Assembly (NCBI GenBank): GCA_024279115.1
Contig: JAJRRW010000002.1
Span: 1 to 39,201, forward strand
Origin: Alphaproteobacteria bacterium
GTDB taxonomy: Bacteria > Pseudomonadota > Alphaproteobacteria > Rhizobiales > JAKIUO01
DNA length: 39,201 nt
Reading direction: 5' to 3'
Part shown: positions 16,256 to 26,992 of the stretch, piece after piece
Layout: each line of letters starts with the position of its first letter
Position numbering within the stretch: the stretch's first letter is position 1
The notes under the pieces: generated by a model
Told to the model about the DNA's origin: nothing
Databases searched by the model: none
What the model saw: the letters and a program-made list of their open reading frames with translations, nothing else
Position numbers and translations under genes: made by a program

Positions 16256-16292
16256 TGTCGAGGACTGACCTTGATCTGTCGGGGGCTGACCT
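16256..16292. repeat. 21-bp-period imperfect direct repeat
   Basis: TGTCGAGGACTGACCT (16256-16271) is repeated as TGTCGGGGGCTGACCT (16277-16292) just after the coiled-coil gene. The first copy includes the stop codon that would be used if the frame were restored. Confidence 0.5.
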
Positions 16293-16326
16293 GGCGAGAG
16301 GCGAACGTCTGAATTGCAAATCTTAT

Positions 16327-16366
16327 ATCAAAGCCCGCTATCTACCATAGCGGGCTTTGATTTTTT
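16327..16366. terminator. Strong intrinsic terminator between convergent genes
   Basis: A perfect 14-bp stem, ATCAAAGCCCGCTA with TAGCGGGCTTTGAT, loop TCTACCA, is followed on the plus strand by six T residues (16361-16366). It terminates the coiled-coil gene and directly abuts the stop codon of the convergent ABC exporter gene, which it may also terminate. Confidence 0.92.
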
Positions 16367-18231
16367 CATTCTTCTTCAAGTACTTTGGCGAGCTTTTCTC
16401 GCGCTTCGTCGGCTTCGCGCTGGCGCGCCCACAGGCCGGCATAGAGCCCGTCTTTTTGCAGCAGTTCACCATGGTTTCCCTGCTCCTTGATGCGGCCCTT
16501 TTCGAGCACAATAATATTGTCAGCATGAATGATGGTCGACAGGCGATGAGCGATGATCAGTGTGGTGCGGTTTTGGGCCACTTCATCCAGCGCCACTTGG
16601 ATTTCTTTTTCCGTATAGCTGTCAAGCGCGCTGGTGGCCTCATCCAGCATCAAAATGGGCGGTGCCTTGAGAATGGTGCGGGCGATGGCGACGCGTTGCT
16701 TCTCTCCCCCCGACAGTTTCAGCCCGCGTTCGCCCACCAGACTGTCATAGCCCTTGGGCAAATCCAGAATAAAATCATGGATATGGGCCATTTTGGCCGC
16801 CGCGATCACCTCCTTGCGCGAAGCATCAGGATTGCCATAGGCGATATTGTAATAAATCGTGTCATTGAACAATACGGTATCTTGCGGCACCACCCCGATG
16901 GCTTGGCGCAAACTGGCTTGCGTGACCTTGGAGATGTCTTGCCCATCCACCTTGATGGCTCCCCCATGCGGCTCATAAAAGCGAAACAATAAGCGCGATA
17001 TGGTCGATTTTCCAGCCCCCGAGGGACCGACAATGGCCACCATTTTTCCAGCCGGTACGTCAAAACTAATATCTTTGATGATTGGTCGCTCGGCATCATA
17101 GGCGAATGCGACATGCTCGAAACGGATATGGCCCTCATCGACTTTGAGCGCCTTGGCGTCTGCAATATCGACGATTTCCGGCTTGGCATTCAAGATGCCA
17201 AACAGGTTTTCAAGATCCACCAGAGACTGGCGAATGGCCCGATAAATCGTCCCCATCAGATGCAGTGGCTGATACAGCTGGATCAGCAACGCATTGATCA
17301 TCACAAAATCACCAATCGTGAACAGGCCAGCGGCCACGCGCGACCCGGCAATCAACATGCATATGGTCAGCCCGGCGGTAAAAATAAGCGCCTGACCGGC
17401 GTTTAGCATGCCAAGCGAGGAATGGGTCTTGATCGCCGCCACTTCATATTGCGCCCGCGAGAGGTCATAGCGTTCTTGTTCAAGCTTTTCATTGCCAAAA
17501 TATTTGACGGTTTCATAATTCAACAAGCTGTCAACGGCTTTGGTACCGGCATCATTGTCAGCCTTGGTCAGCTCGCGGATAATGGCGACGCGCCACTCGC
17601 TGGCCCGGATGGTAAACCAGATATAGATAAGGATGGTCACCCCCACCACCGCCACAAATTCCCAGCCGATATACCAGGACAACACCACGCCAATCAGTCC
17701 AAATTCCACCAATGTCGGGATCGAATTGAGCAATCCCATGCGGATGATCAACTCTACCGCATCAACGCCGCGCTCAATGGCCCGGGCATGACCACCGGTC
17801 TGACGCTCCAGATGATAGCTCAAGGACAGCTTGTGGGTATGAGCAAAGGCCCGGTTCGACAAAGAACGCACGGCATGTTGCCCCACATTGACGAACAGCA
17901 CATCGCGGATCTGATTGAAAATAATCATCATGATACGCCCCAGCCCATAAGCCAGAATGAGCATGACGGGGGTGGCCAGCAGCACGGTTGTCGAGACTGC
18001 GACCGCTGGGTCACCGCCCTGCCCGCTCAACTGATCAACCGCCCCCTTGTAGGCGATGGGCGTTGCCACCGTAATCACTTTGGCAATGATCAGTGAAATA
18101 AAGGCAAGCGCCACCCGAATACGCAGATCGCGCCGGTCCGCTGGCCAGATATAGGGCAGCAGATCGCGCAGCACCGCAGCCTCGTCAATATTCTTGTTTT
18201 CAAAAGTGGCGCGCGCCGCTCCCTTGGCCAT
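16366..18231 (-). CDS. ATM1-like ABC half-transporter (TM domain fused to ATPase)
   Basis: This 621-aa ABC exporter joins an N-terminal six-TM domain (about residues 30-330) to a C-terminal ATPase, and acts as a homodimer in the inner membrane. The ATPase has Walker A (GPSGAGKST), signature (LSGGEKQRVA), Walker B (ILMLDEATSALD) and H-loop (IIAHRLST). The TM domain carries RQTGGHARAIERG and LLNYETVKYFGNE, hallmarks of the ATM1/HMT subgroup. That subgroup exports glutathione-linked sulfur species or metal conjugates and confers heavy-metal tolerance in alphaproteobacteria. The ORF track extends to 18372, but the ATG at 18231 has AGGAG five bases upstream and gives the family's N-terminus. It is divergent from fmt. 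Confidence 0.93.
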   Translation of the reverse strand: MAKGAARATFENKNIDEAAVLRDLLPYIWPADRRDLRIRVALAFISLIIAKVITVATPIAYKGAVDQLSGQGGDPAVAVSTTVLLATPVMLILAYGLGRIMMIIFNQIRDVLFVNVGQHAVRSLSNRAFAHTHKLSLSYHLERQTGGHARAIERGVDAVELIIRMGLLNSIPTLVEFGLIGVVLSWYIGWEFVAVVGVTILIYIWFTIRASEWRVAIIRELTKADNDAGTKAVDSLLNYETVKYFGNEKLEQERYDLSRAQYEVAAIKTHSSLGMLNAGQALIFTAGLTICMLIAGSRVAAGLFTIGDFVMINALLIQLYQPLHLMGTIYRAIRQSLVDLENLFGILNAKPEIVDIADAKALKVDEGHIRFEHVAFAYDAERPIIKDISFDVPAGKMVAIVGPSGAGKSTISRLLFRFYEPHGGAIKVDGQDISKVTQASLRQAIGVVPQDTVLFNDTIYYNIAYGNPDASRKEVIAAAKMAHIHDFILDLPKGYDSLVGERGLKLSGGEKQRVAIARTILKAPPILMLDEATSALDSYTEKEIQVALDEVAQNRTTLIIAHRLSTIIHADNIIVLEKGRIKEQGNHGELLQKDGLYAGLWARQREADEAREKLAKVLEEE

Positions 18232-18394
18232 ACAGGCTCCTGTCAAAAATTTATGGAGCAGCAAATGACCCACATAATCCTGCGTTCGAACCTTCGTATA
18301 TATAGGCGGAGATCGTCGCGCAGGCAAGTTGAGCGGGAATATTGGACAGTTCGGCGATAGGTGTTTAGACAATCAACAAAAAGGATAAAGCACC

Positions 18395-19330
18395 ATGCGA
18401 ATTATATTCATGGGGACACCTGATTTTTCGGTGCCGACCCTCGACGCCCTGCAAAAAGCCGGTCACGAGGTGGTGGCCGTTTACAGTCAGCCACCAAGAC
18501 CTGCCGGACGAGGTAAAAAGGACCGCCTGACGCCGGTGCATGCTTTTGCCAAGGAACAAGGCCTGGAAGTTCGCACCCCGCAAAGCTTGCGCAAACTCGC
18601 CGCGCGACAAGCCTTTGAAGCTCTTGCCGCAGATGTGGCCATTGTTGTTGCCTATGGCCTGATGCTAGGCCCCAAAGTGCTCGCCGCGCCAAAACATGGC
18701 TGCTTGAACCTGCACGGTTCGCTATTGCCGCGCTGGCGAGGAGCGGCGCCCATTCAGCGAGCCATCATGGCGGGCGACGAAGTATCAGGGATCGAGGTCA
18801 TGCGCATGGAAGAGGGGCTCGACACCGGCCCCGTTTGCCAGAGCGCAAAAGTACAAATCACCCCTGATATGAGTGCTGGCGAACTTCATGATGAGTTGAT
18901 GGTGCGGGGGGCGGATTTGATGGTTGCAGCGCTGGCAAAGCTGCAACAAGGGTCTTTATCGTGCCAGCCACAACCCGTTGAGGGCATCACCTATGCCAGC
19001 AAGATTGACAAGGCGGAAACCCGCATTGACTGGCGCAAAAGCGCGCAGCACATCCACAATCATATTCGCGGCCTGTCGCCCTTCCCCGGTGCCTGGTTCG
19101 AAATTGATGTGAAAGGAAAGAGGGAGCGCATCAAGGTGCTTGGCAGCCAACTGGACAAACACACCACAGATGAGGCGCGCGCCGGGCAATTGCTCGATGA
19201 TCGGCTTCTGGTGGCTTGCGGCGAGGGGGCGGTGCGTCTGGTGACATTGCAGCGCGCTGGCAAGCGCCCGATGAGCGCCGCCGATCTGTTGCGCGGACTG
19301 CCACTAACAGCCGGTCAAAACCTCAAATAG
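18395..19330 (+). CDS. fmt: Methionyl-tRNA formyltransferase
   Basis: Fmt formylates initiator Met-tRNA using 10-formyltetrahydrofolate. The 311-aa protein opens with [16 protein letters not shown]. It has the Rossmann-like formyltransferase domain with the catalytic region [20 protein letters not shown] and EEGLDTGPV, and the C-terminal OB-like domain that contacts tRNA ([10 protein letters not shown], then LSPFPGAW). In many alphaproteobacteria fmt lies beside def and truA; here it stands alone between an ABC exporter and a small exported protein gene. The gene appears intact. Confidence 0.98.
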   Translation: MRIIFMGTPDFSVPTLDALQKAGHEVVAVYSQPPRPAGRGKKDRLTPVHAFAKEQGLEVRTPQSLRKLAARQAFEALAADVAIVVAYGLMLGPKVLAAPKHGCLNLHGSLLPRWRGAAPIQRAIMAGDEVSGIEVMRMEEGLDTGPVCQSAKVQITPDMSAGELHDELMVRGADLMVAALAKLQQGSLSCQPQPVEGITYASKIDKAETRIDWRKSAQHIHNHIRGLSPFPGAWFEIDVKGKRERIKVLGSQLDKHTTDEARAGQLLDDRLLVACGEGAVRLVTLQRAGKRPMSAADLLRGLPLTAGQNLK

Positions 19331-19388
19331 CCAAGGCGCGCGCGCTTGGCCTTCAGTAGCGAAGTCCTTCAGTAGCGAAGGGCTTCAG

Positions 19389-19652
19389 CTAAGCGGATAT
19401 TTCCAAAAAGGCGGCAGGGTCAAATGGTTGCTCATTGGAAAGCCCCCAAATATCACGCTCTTCATTATAAGTATTGCGCGAACCATAATAGATTGCCGGG
19501 GCCAAAGATTTACTGGCAAGGTCTTCGGTTTTTTCCGCAAGTGGTTTGATGATCTCGCTTGCATGGGATTTGGTGGCGAGCGACAAGACGATCGCCGCAA
19601 CGAAGCATCCTGTTAGAATGCCCCTCACAAGGTTTGTACTATTCTGCTCCAT
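19389..19652 (-). CDS. Small exported protein of unknown function (87 aa)
   Basis: This small gene is supported by a strong ribosome-binding site, GGAGG six bases before the ATG at 19652. The product has a clear signal peptide: a polar start, hydrophobic core GCFVAAIVLSLAT, and a likely cleavage site at SHA-SE. The mature part is only about 55 residues and polar (EIIKPLAEKTEDLA, YGSRNTYNEERDIWG). No Cys in the mature part and no known motif. It is convergent with fmt and divergent from ccrM. The role is unknown, probably periplasmic. Confidence 0.65.
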   Translation of the reverse strand: MEQNSTNLVRGILTGCFVAAIVLSLATKSHASEIIKPLAEKTEDLASKSLAPAIYYGSRNTYNEERDIWGLSNEQPFDPAAFLEISA

Positions 19653-21215
<1,563 letters not shown>

Positions 21216-21437
21216 GCAGTGCCAATCAATTGCCGCCAATATAGCCCGTTTTCACCAGATCATGTCGCCGAATTCAGCCAATCAGGCGTGTGCCAACCTG
21301 CTTCCCGCCCTTTACGCTCGGCAATTTGCATGCTTAACTTGCCCGACAAATAATAATTTTAGTGGTGAATGGCAACTGACAGAGCCTGTCAGAGCTCAAT
21401 ACACTTGCATTCTTGAAAAAGTTAGAGGGAACAAATT

Positions 21438-22004
21438 ATGGGTTTTATACGAAATATACTGGCGCTGACAGGGCTGATCGCCCTGATTGGCGTGAGCTTC
21501 CTTGGATACACCTACAAGGATCTTGATCCAGGTGCCGCCAAAACATATTATAATATGGCCAAAAAACTCGCCGAAACGGGAAATGCCGCCGAAGCTACGG
21601 TCTGGAAACGCCAGGTTTCCGAGGGCATTACTTTCGCTGAAGTTCACGAATCAATCAAGACCATTGCCCAGGAAAACAATATCAAAGATGTTGGCTTCCT
21701 GCCGCTTGGTGATCAGGTCACTGCCATGAACGGCAAGCCGTGGCGCAAGCTCAATATCTACCTCTATTGCAATCCGCTGACCGCCCAGAAAATGGTCGAT
21801 CATTCTGATGCCTACGCAGCCTACCTGCCCTGCCGCGTCTCTCTGCTTGAAGACAAGAAAGGCAAATTGTGGATCTATTCACTGGACATGGACATGATGA
21901 TCAATGGTGGCAAAACCCTGCCGCCCAAATTGTTAAAAGAAGCCATTGAGGTGAAAAGAATTATTCTTGATGTCCTCGATCGCGCTTCAAAAGGCGACTT
22001 CTAG
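21438..22004 (+). CDS. DUF302-domain protein with N-terminal anchor
   Basis: The 188-aa product has an N-terminal hydrophobic segment (about residues 6-25), which makes it membrane-anchored or exported. A DUF302-like domain follows, with the typical end PCRVSLLEDKKGKLWIYSLD then MDMMINGGKTLPP. Two Cys (LYCNPLT and LPCRVSL) could pair. DUF302 proteins have no established biochemical role; several are periplasmic. The ATG at 21438 has GAGGGA at suitable spacing. The gene is single, between ccrM and a bidirectional terminator. Confidence 0.8.
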   Translation: MGFIRNILALTGLIALIGVSFLGYTYKDLDPGAAKTYYNMAKKLAETGNAAEATVWKRQVSEGITFAEVHESIKTIAQENNIKDVGFLPLGDQVTAMNGKPWRKLNIYLYCNPLTAQKMVDHSDAYAAYLPCRVSLLEDKKGKLWIYSLDMDMMINGGKTLPPKLLKEAIEVKRIILDVLDRASKGDF

Positions 22005-22024
22005 CACGCTTTTAGGGACAAACG

Positions 22025-22060
22025 AAAAAGGGTTGGACCAGTTGGCCCAACCCTTCTTCA
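22025..22060. terminator. Bidirectional intrinsic terminator
   Basis: A 9-bp stem, AAGGGTTGG (22028-22036) with CCAACCCTT (22047-22055), separates the convergent DUF302 gene and the minus-strand gene at 22104. The minus strand reads into TTTTT; the plus strand has a poorer CTTCTTC tail. Confidence 0.75.
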
Positions 22061-22103
22061 TGAGTTTATCAAAATTTGTGACCCCGGATATGAGTTCTCA
22101 CAT

Positions 22104-22751
22104 CTAGTGACGGGTCGCGCAGCTACTTTCAAAAGCATGTTCCAGTAACTGTTCACGAATACCTTCGATCTCGATCACAACTGGCTCACCGGCACGGGCC
22201 GGGGTGACATTGCGAAAACGCGATTTGGGGATATTGGTACTTGCTGACCACAATCCGTGAAAAGCCGAGCGGCCAAGCTCGACGGCCTCAGCGCCATTTT
22301 TCTCGAACAGATCAAGTGAAAATCTGACATCGGCTGCGCGGCGCATAATATCGCCAGACCAGCAATGATCGAGGCCCAGAACAAGCTGCTCATGAGCATC
22401 CAGAAGGGCCGGGTTTTTAGCCCAGCGCAGAGAAGCATCCAGGCAGTTTTGCCCATTATACATACCAGCCATTTCCACAAAGTCGGCGAAAACCGATGCA
22501 GGCTCAATGCTGGCAAAAATGACACGTAGCTCGATGCCAAGATCGACAAAGCGATTGGCATGGCGGCGTACAGCATCTGTGACCGCACTATCGGGAGCAC
22601 GAGCGATCAATGTCACGCTCAAATCGTCCTGGGAAACGGCGTCCCCCAGTTCAATTTTGCTCACATAGGATAAAATAAAATCATCAAAACGTTTGACCGT
22701 CTCTCTGCGATGAAGTTCGGCTTTTGAAGAAAATTGTGAAAGCAGACCCAT
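22104..22751 (-). CDS. Conserved-looking hypothetical protein (215 aa)
   Basis: I cannot name a family. The protein is soluble, with no signal peptide. Two regions look structured: an alpha/beta stretch, DLSVTLIARAP then LGIELRVIFASIEPA (about residues 43-85), and a C-terminal part HEQLVLGLDHCWSGDIMRR followed by SAFHGLWSAS (about 118-175). The HEQLVLG...CWSGD pattern recalls PLD-like or nucleotide-handling folds, but this is a weak impression only. Codon use matches the surroundings and the ATG at 22751 has GGGAA upstream. It lies downstream of the giant coiled-coil gene but in the opposite convergent-terminator unit, with a 204-bp AT-rich gap between them that contains only TTAACCAA and A-runs. 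Confidence 0.7.
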   Translation of the reverse strand: MGLLSQFSSKAELHRRETVKRFDDFILSYVSKIELGDAVSQDDLSVTLIARAPDSAVTDAVRRHANRFVDLGIELRVIFASIEPASVFADFVEMAGMYNGQNCLDASLRWAKNPALLDAHEQLVLGLDHCWSGDIMRRAADVRFSLDLFEKNGAEAVELGRSAFHGLWSASTNIPKSRFRNVTPARAGEPVVIEIEGIREQLLEHAFESSCATRH

Positions 22752-22955
22752 TCCGGCGTTCCCATCTCAATATCGGAAAAATTATTGGAGCGACGAAATT
22801 TCAGAACCAGTGTCGCCTTCGTTTAACCAATGTGCGCCCTGACGGTAAAAAAGGTTTTAACGGCCCGCTGAAAAATAGCAAAAAACCACAATAATATTCA
22901 CAAGCAACTGATATTGCCTGCATTTTTTATTTTAAAACTTCCATTTCAAAAAATT

Positions 22956-25900
22956 CTACGTTTTATCGCCTTTGGGACTGAATCGCTTCGCCAGGCTTTG
23001 CGCCGCCAAATCTTCAGAAGCCTCATCAAGAAAACCATCGCCCTTTAAAAAGCCGGGTAACTTGCCCTCTTTAAAGTGATCGGCCTCTGATGGCTCATCA
23101 ACAGAATCAGTGGATTTGGCATTCATCTGCGCCATCAGCCGAGAGCCAAGGTCCTGACTGGCTTCCCCGGGGCCCAGTATGACAGGGTCGGTCAAAGGTC
23201 TGCGCCTTGAGCTATTGCTGGTTGCATCAACAGCCGCATTACGGCTTGCAAATACGCGCTCCTGCAATCCTTGTTTCAATTCCGAGATGCGCGCCGACAC
23301 AGGATCAATACCCGACGGCTCCTCTCGCTCTCCGCTCACGGGCGCCGGCTCGGCCTGCACGCCCTGCTCACGTTTTTCCGGCAATAAACTATCTTCATTG
23401 GCACGGCGCTCGCGGGGCTTTTGCGGCTCAGCCGCGCTCCATCGAGAAAGGATCGACGTCGCCGATTCGGCCGGTTCGGTAATCGGTTTCACAGCCACAA
23501 ATGGCTCTTCTTCGTGAACCAGTGGAGCGCTCTCATCTGCTTTTTTATCGCTAATGACCGGGGCATCAGGCTCTTTGCTATCGATTGACAGCACTGGGTC
23601 ATTCTCCAGACCCTCTTTGACCTGATCAACAGGTTTTGTATCTGGCTTTTGCTGCTGGCGATCCTCCAAAGGATCGAGTGAGGCGATCTGTATCTCGGCT
23701 TTGGGGGCCGGTTTGGTGACGGCTTTGGGTTCTGGTTTGACGAGACTTTCTGGTGTGGTCTTTTTACCAAATGATAAAAGTCCGCCTATCATTTTCGAGA
23801 CAACGCCAGACGCGTTCTCCTCATCCCCCTCAACGGGTTTCCTGGCCACAATAAGCTTGTCAGCAACAATCGGCTCATCAGTCAAAACCTGCTTCTCAAC
23901 ACGATCATTTTTGGCAACCAGATCAGCCAGTTGCTCCTTGGGCACGCCAAGCCCTGTCACCCCTTCAAGCTGACTGCGCAGCGCTTTGTTGGAGCGCCTG
24001 ATGGCGTCGGGCGAAAGCGCTTTGATGGTGATGATTTCAGCATCATCGGCGGCTTCTTTATTGATCGGAGAATCAGCTCGCTTGGCCGCCTCCATAGTGG
24101 CGGTTTTTTCCTTTTTCAGCTTGTCGATCTCTTCTTCCATGGTCGCCAGCTTTTGCTCGTGATCCAGTTTCTGGCGTTCCAATTGCTGCTGGCGATGGCG
24201 CTCTTGCTCTTCATTGCGAAGCTTTTGTTCTGTCGCGGCAAGGTCAATACGGGCCGGGTCGTCCTGTCCATTGTCGTTCAGGTCGCCATTTTCCTGTGAC
24301 CGCTTTACCGCCTCCATTATGAGATCCAGCACCATCTGACTTTGCGTATCTGCCACCTTGCGGAAGCGATAAACGCGATATTGGCGATTTTGCGCATAAT
24401 AGCGACTGTCATGGCGCTTCAGCTGCGCTCGCACCACACTTTGCAAGGGCCAGATGCTCGCCAGATGTAAAATTCCATTGGCCTCCAGCGAGATGCACAG
24501 ATTTGACAAAAAGCGCGATTCCTTGGCAATGTCGTGAGTATAGCCGGTCGACAATTGCCCTTTGATCTCGTCACGCTCCATCTTCAGATTGATGGTGCGC
24601 TTCTTTTTCAGCTCATCAATTTCCTTTTCAATCACCTCCATGCGCGTGAGGGGACCAGCCAGTTTTTCTTCCTGCCTTTGCAAGGCTTTGAAATAGGTCG
24701 CTGTTTGCTCTAAACTATTGGCAACCTCCCTCACATCCGCGCGCCTGTTGAACTGCTCGTCCGTATCTGTTTGATATTTGGCGCGCAATTGCTTGCTATT
24801 GCTGATCAGCAGATTGTGAGTACGGCACAAATCAGCATGTTCGCGCGTCAGCTTTCTGGCTTGCAGTTCTTCGTTCTGAATTTTATCGGGAATAAGCGCG
24901 GCAAATTCTTTCTCAAGCTTTCGTATGCCGCGATCAAAGTCATCGCGCTCCGAGCGGTATCCCTCTTCAATATTGCGATCCAGCCGGTCGCTCAGCAGGG
25001 CCTTTTGTGACCCCTTGACCAAGGGCACCGCGAGATAGTAATCGCGCCCATATTCAAATTCGGCATTGTGAAAGATCTCCAGCATTTCTTCGGAAATCTT
25101 GTTTTTATGGGCCTCGAATATATCCAGCATGGTGCCGCCAAATTTACTGGCGCGAGCTCGCGAATCAGAGCTTTGAATACGCTGCAAATGATCATAGCTG
25201 CGATTAAGCGAAATCAGCAAGATACACAGATCGACAAAAACAGCCGCCGAAAGCGGAATATAATCGCGCTTTGACAGACCGGCATCAAGATTGGAAACCT
25301 CGACCCTGCGCCCGGCACTGATCGCCTGTTTGCGGGCTTTTCGCAGCTCGTCAGGACTTGGCGGTAATTTCAGTGTCGGCAAGGCAGCAAGCGTCACCGC
25401 AAGACGGCGAAATGCCTCGATAATGGCTTCCGATCCCTCAACCGCAGAGATCTTGGGGTTTTTGATTTCTGGAATATCATCAATGGCCCGCACCACACCG
25501 CGCAGAGCGGTCTGCAATTGTACATCGGGGCAACGGAACGTGCCGCCACGGCCATTGGGGAAGCGGGTGGTACTGGCGCGCTTGTCAAAATTATCGCGAA
25601 ACTGGAGCAATTGCGGGTCGGTGCGCAGCGTATTAAAGCGCGCAATGGTCAAATCCAGCTTGCGACCAAGCGAGCGCAAAAACTTGTTGCGGGTGCCGTC
25701 TGCGCCAATCGTCGAGGCCTCCCGGCTGACCACTTTTTTGAGATCAGCATTCAGCGCATTGAGGTCAGACTTCACCGTGCCGGCACGGCCCGTAATATAT
25801 TCGGCGGCATAACCAAATTTTTGACTATCGCTATCGCGCAACCGCATACGCGGTCCCTCACCTGGCGAAGAATTGGGGCAGCTATTGCCGTGATCGCGCT

Positions 25901-26627
25901 CTTGCGTGGCTTTGTTGGTCGACAAGGTAGTCAATTGCACAAAGGTACTTTGCAATTGCTCCAGCCGGGTCTGGCCGATCTGCAAGGCAACCTGCACCTG
26001 CGAGACGGCGCTTTCCGCCGAGCGGGTGGCCTCTGTCTGGGCTTCCAGATATTTCCAGTAAAAACCAAAGCCAAAGCCCACTGAAATAAGCGTCAAGAAC
26101 AAATAGCCAAACACAAACAAAGGCTTGATCCATCTGGGAGTGCCGCCAGCATACAAGCTGTCGAGCAGATAAAGGATCATCAGCATCAGCATCATGACCG
26201 CAAAGCCAATGGCCACGCGCGACCCGACATCAAGAGATCCGGTGTTGGCCTGAATAAGCTCCAGCATGCCGGTATAGGTGGCCAGCCAGGACAAAAAGGC
26301 CAGACCAAGGGTCAAGGCGGCTTTCACCGGATCGGCATAAAACCAGGCGCGGAAATTAAAAATGTGAACTTTTTCGCTTTGCTCAGCCGCCGCCTCTGTC
26401 GTCAACGGCGCGGCATCTGCTTGTCCATTATCGGTGTCATTTTTAGGAGTAAGGGGCTGCACAGATGACATATCAAGCGACGGCTCGACACGGCGATCAA
26501 CCACAGGCTGATCATCAGAGCCGTCAAGCTTTGCCACTTCACGTTCATCTTTTGCAAGGGCCAATTCCCTCGTCGAGGGTTTTTCAAGCCAGCCAGGAAA
26601 TATTTTCCTCATCAACCACTCAAGCAC
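22956..26627 (-). CDS. Giant coiled-coil inner-membrane protein of unknown function (~1223 aa)
   Basis: I do not recognise a family. Using ORF-track numbering, a charged N-terminal region of about 120 residues precedes three membrane segments (about 123-141, 159-178 and 188-210). A large segment of about 260 residues with coiled stretches and two Cys follows, then a fourth membrane segment (PLSAAVFVDLCILLISL). The remaining half alternates long coiled coils (EEQERHRQQQLERQKLDHEQ) with a low-complexity Pro/Glu/Lys-rich tail. Topology reasoning puts the 260-residue part in the periplasm and the coiled tail in the cytoplasm. I prefer the GTG at 26627, preceded by AAAGGAG, to the ATG at 26690. 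It may be a scaffold of the envelope or polar machinery; that is inference. Confidence 0.82.
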   Translation of the reverse strand: MLEWLMRKIFPGWLEKPSTRELALAKDEREVAKLDGSDDQPVVDRRVEPSLDMSSVQPLTPKNDTDNGQADAAPLTTEAAAEQSEKVHIFNFRAWFYADPVKAALTLGLAFLSWLATYTGMLELIQANTGSLDVGSRVAIGFAVMMLMLMILYLLDSLYAGGTPRWIKPLFVFGYLFLTLISVGFGFGFYWKYLEAQTEATRSAESAVSQVQVALQIGQTRLEQLQSTFVQLTTLSTNKATQERDHGNSCPNSSPGEGPRMRLRDSDSQKFGYAAEYITGRAGTVKSDLNALNADLKKVVSREASTIGADGTRNKFLRSLGRKLDLTIARFNTLRTDPQLLQFRDNFDKRASTTRFPNGRGGTFRCPDVQLQTALRGVVRAIDDIPEIKNPKISAVEGSEAIIEAFRRLAVTLAALPTLKLPPSPDELRKARKQAISAGRRVEVSNLDAGLSKRDYIPLSAAVFVDLCILLISLNRSYDHLQRIQSSDSRARASKFGGTMLDIFEAHKNKISEEMLEIFHNAEFEYGRDYYLAVPLVKGSQKALLSDRLDRNIEEGYRSERDDFDRGIRKLEKEFAALIPDKIQNEELQARKLTREHADLCRTHNLLISNSKQLRAKYQTDTDEQFNRRADVREVANSLEQTATYFKALQRQEEKLAGPLTRMEVIEKEIDELKKKRTINLKMERDEIKGQLSTGYTHDIAKESRFLSNLCISLEANGILHLASIWPLQSVVRAQLKRHDSRYYAQNRQYRVYRFRKVADTQSQMVLDLIMEAVKRSQENGDLNDNGQDDPARIDLAATEQKLRNEEQERHRQQQLERQKLDHEQKLATMEEEIDKLKKEKTATMEAAKRADSPINKEAADDAEIITIKALSPDAIRRSNKALRSQLEGVTGLGVPKEQLADLVAKNDRVEKQVLTDEPIVADKLIVARKPVEGDEENASGVVSKMIGGLLSFGKKTTPESLVKPEPKAVTKPAPKAEIQIASLDPLEDRQQQKPDTKPVDQVKEGLENDPVLSIDSKEPDAPVISDKKADESAPLVHEEEPFVAVKPITEPAESATSILSRWSAAEPQKPRERRANEDSLLPEKREQGVQAEPAPVSGEREEPSGIDPVSARISELKQGLQERVFASRNAAVDATSNSSRRRPLTDPVILGPGEASQDLGSRLMAQMNAKSTDSVDEPSEADHFKEGKLPGFLKGDGFLDEASEDLAAQSLAKRFSPKGDKT

Positions 26628-26992
26628 AGGAAAACTCCTTTGTCCCATCGCACCTTCCCACCATCGGACGCGATGCTCCCGTTCATTCACATCAACCCCA
26701 GTGCAAATGCACGCGGGCCAATAGCGTTCAAGAAATCAGTTAAAACAGGGAAAAACTACGGCAAAACAGTTCAGTATGACTGTCTCGCCCGTCTCGCCCC
26801 CCGATCACAGAACCAAGTATATAGCCCGATAATTAGGCTGTTTCATGTCTTTGAGGTGATCGTTCAGTGCCCCCCAATGGTCACATAGCCCCCCAATTAG
26901 CCCCGGGGCACCATCAAGGCGCCTCGTTCGCCAAACTTCTAAATAGCATCTAATCAGCCAGACGGGCAAGCCTTGGAGGGCAAAGCGTCTGG
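26628..26992. other. Intergenic region with short repeats and a hairpin after the PBP gene
   Basis: This 365-bp gap contains GCCCCCCAAT twice (26869-26878 and 26888-26897, period 19) and a 7-bp hairpin, CCAGACG (26958-26964) with CGTCTGG (26986-26992). The hairpin touches the stop codon of the penicillin-binding protein gene and may end its transcript, although no T-run follows. The upstream part must hold the promoter of the giant coiled-coil gene; no clear consensus was seen. Confidence 0.4.

Noticed and set aside
17422-18096. 224-aa plus-strand ORF
   Set aside because: Antisense to the ABC exporter; low-complexity Gln/His-rich composition.
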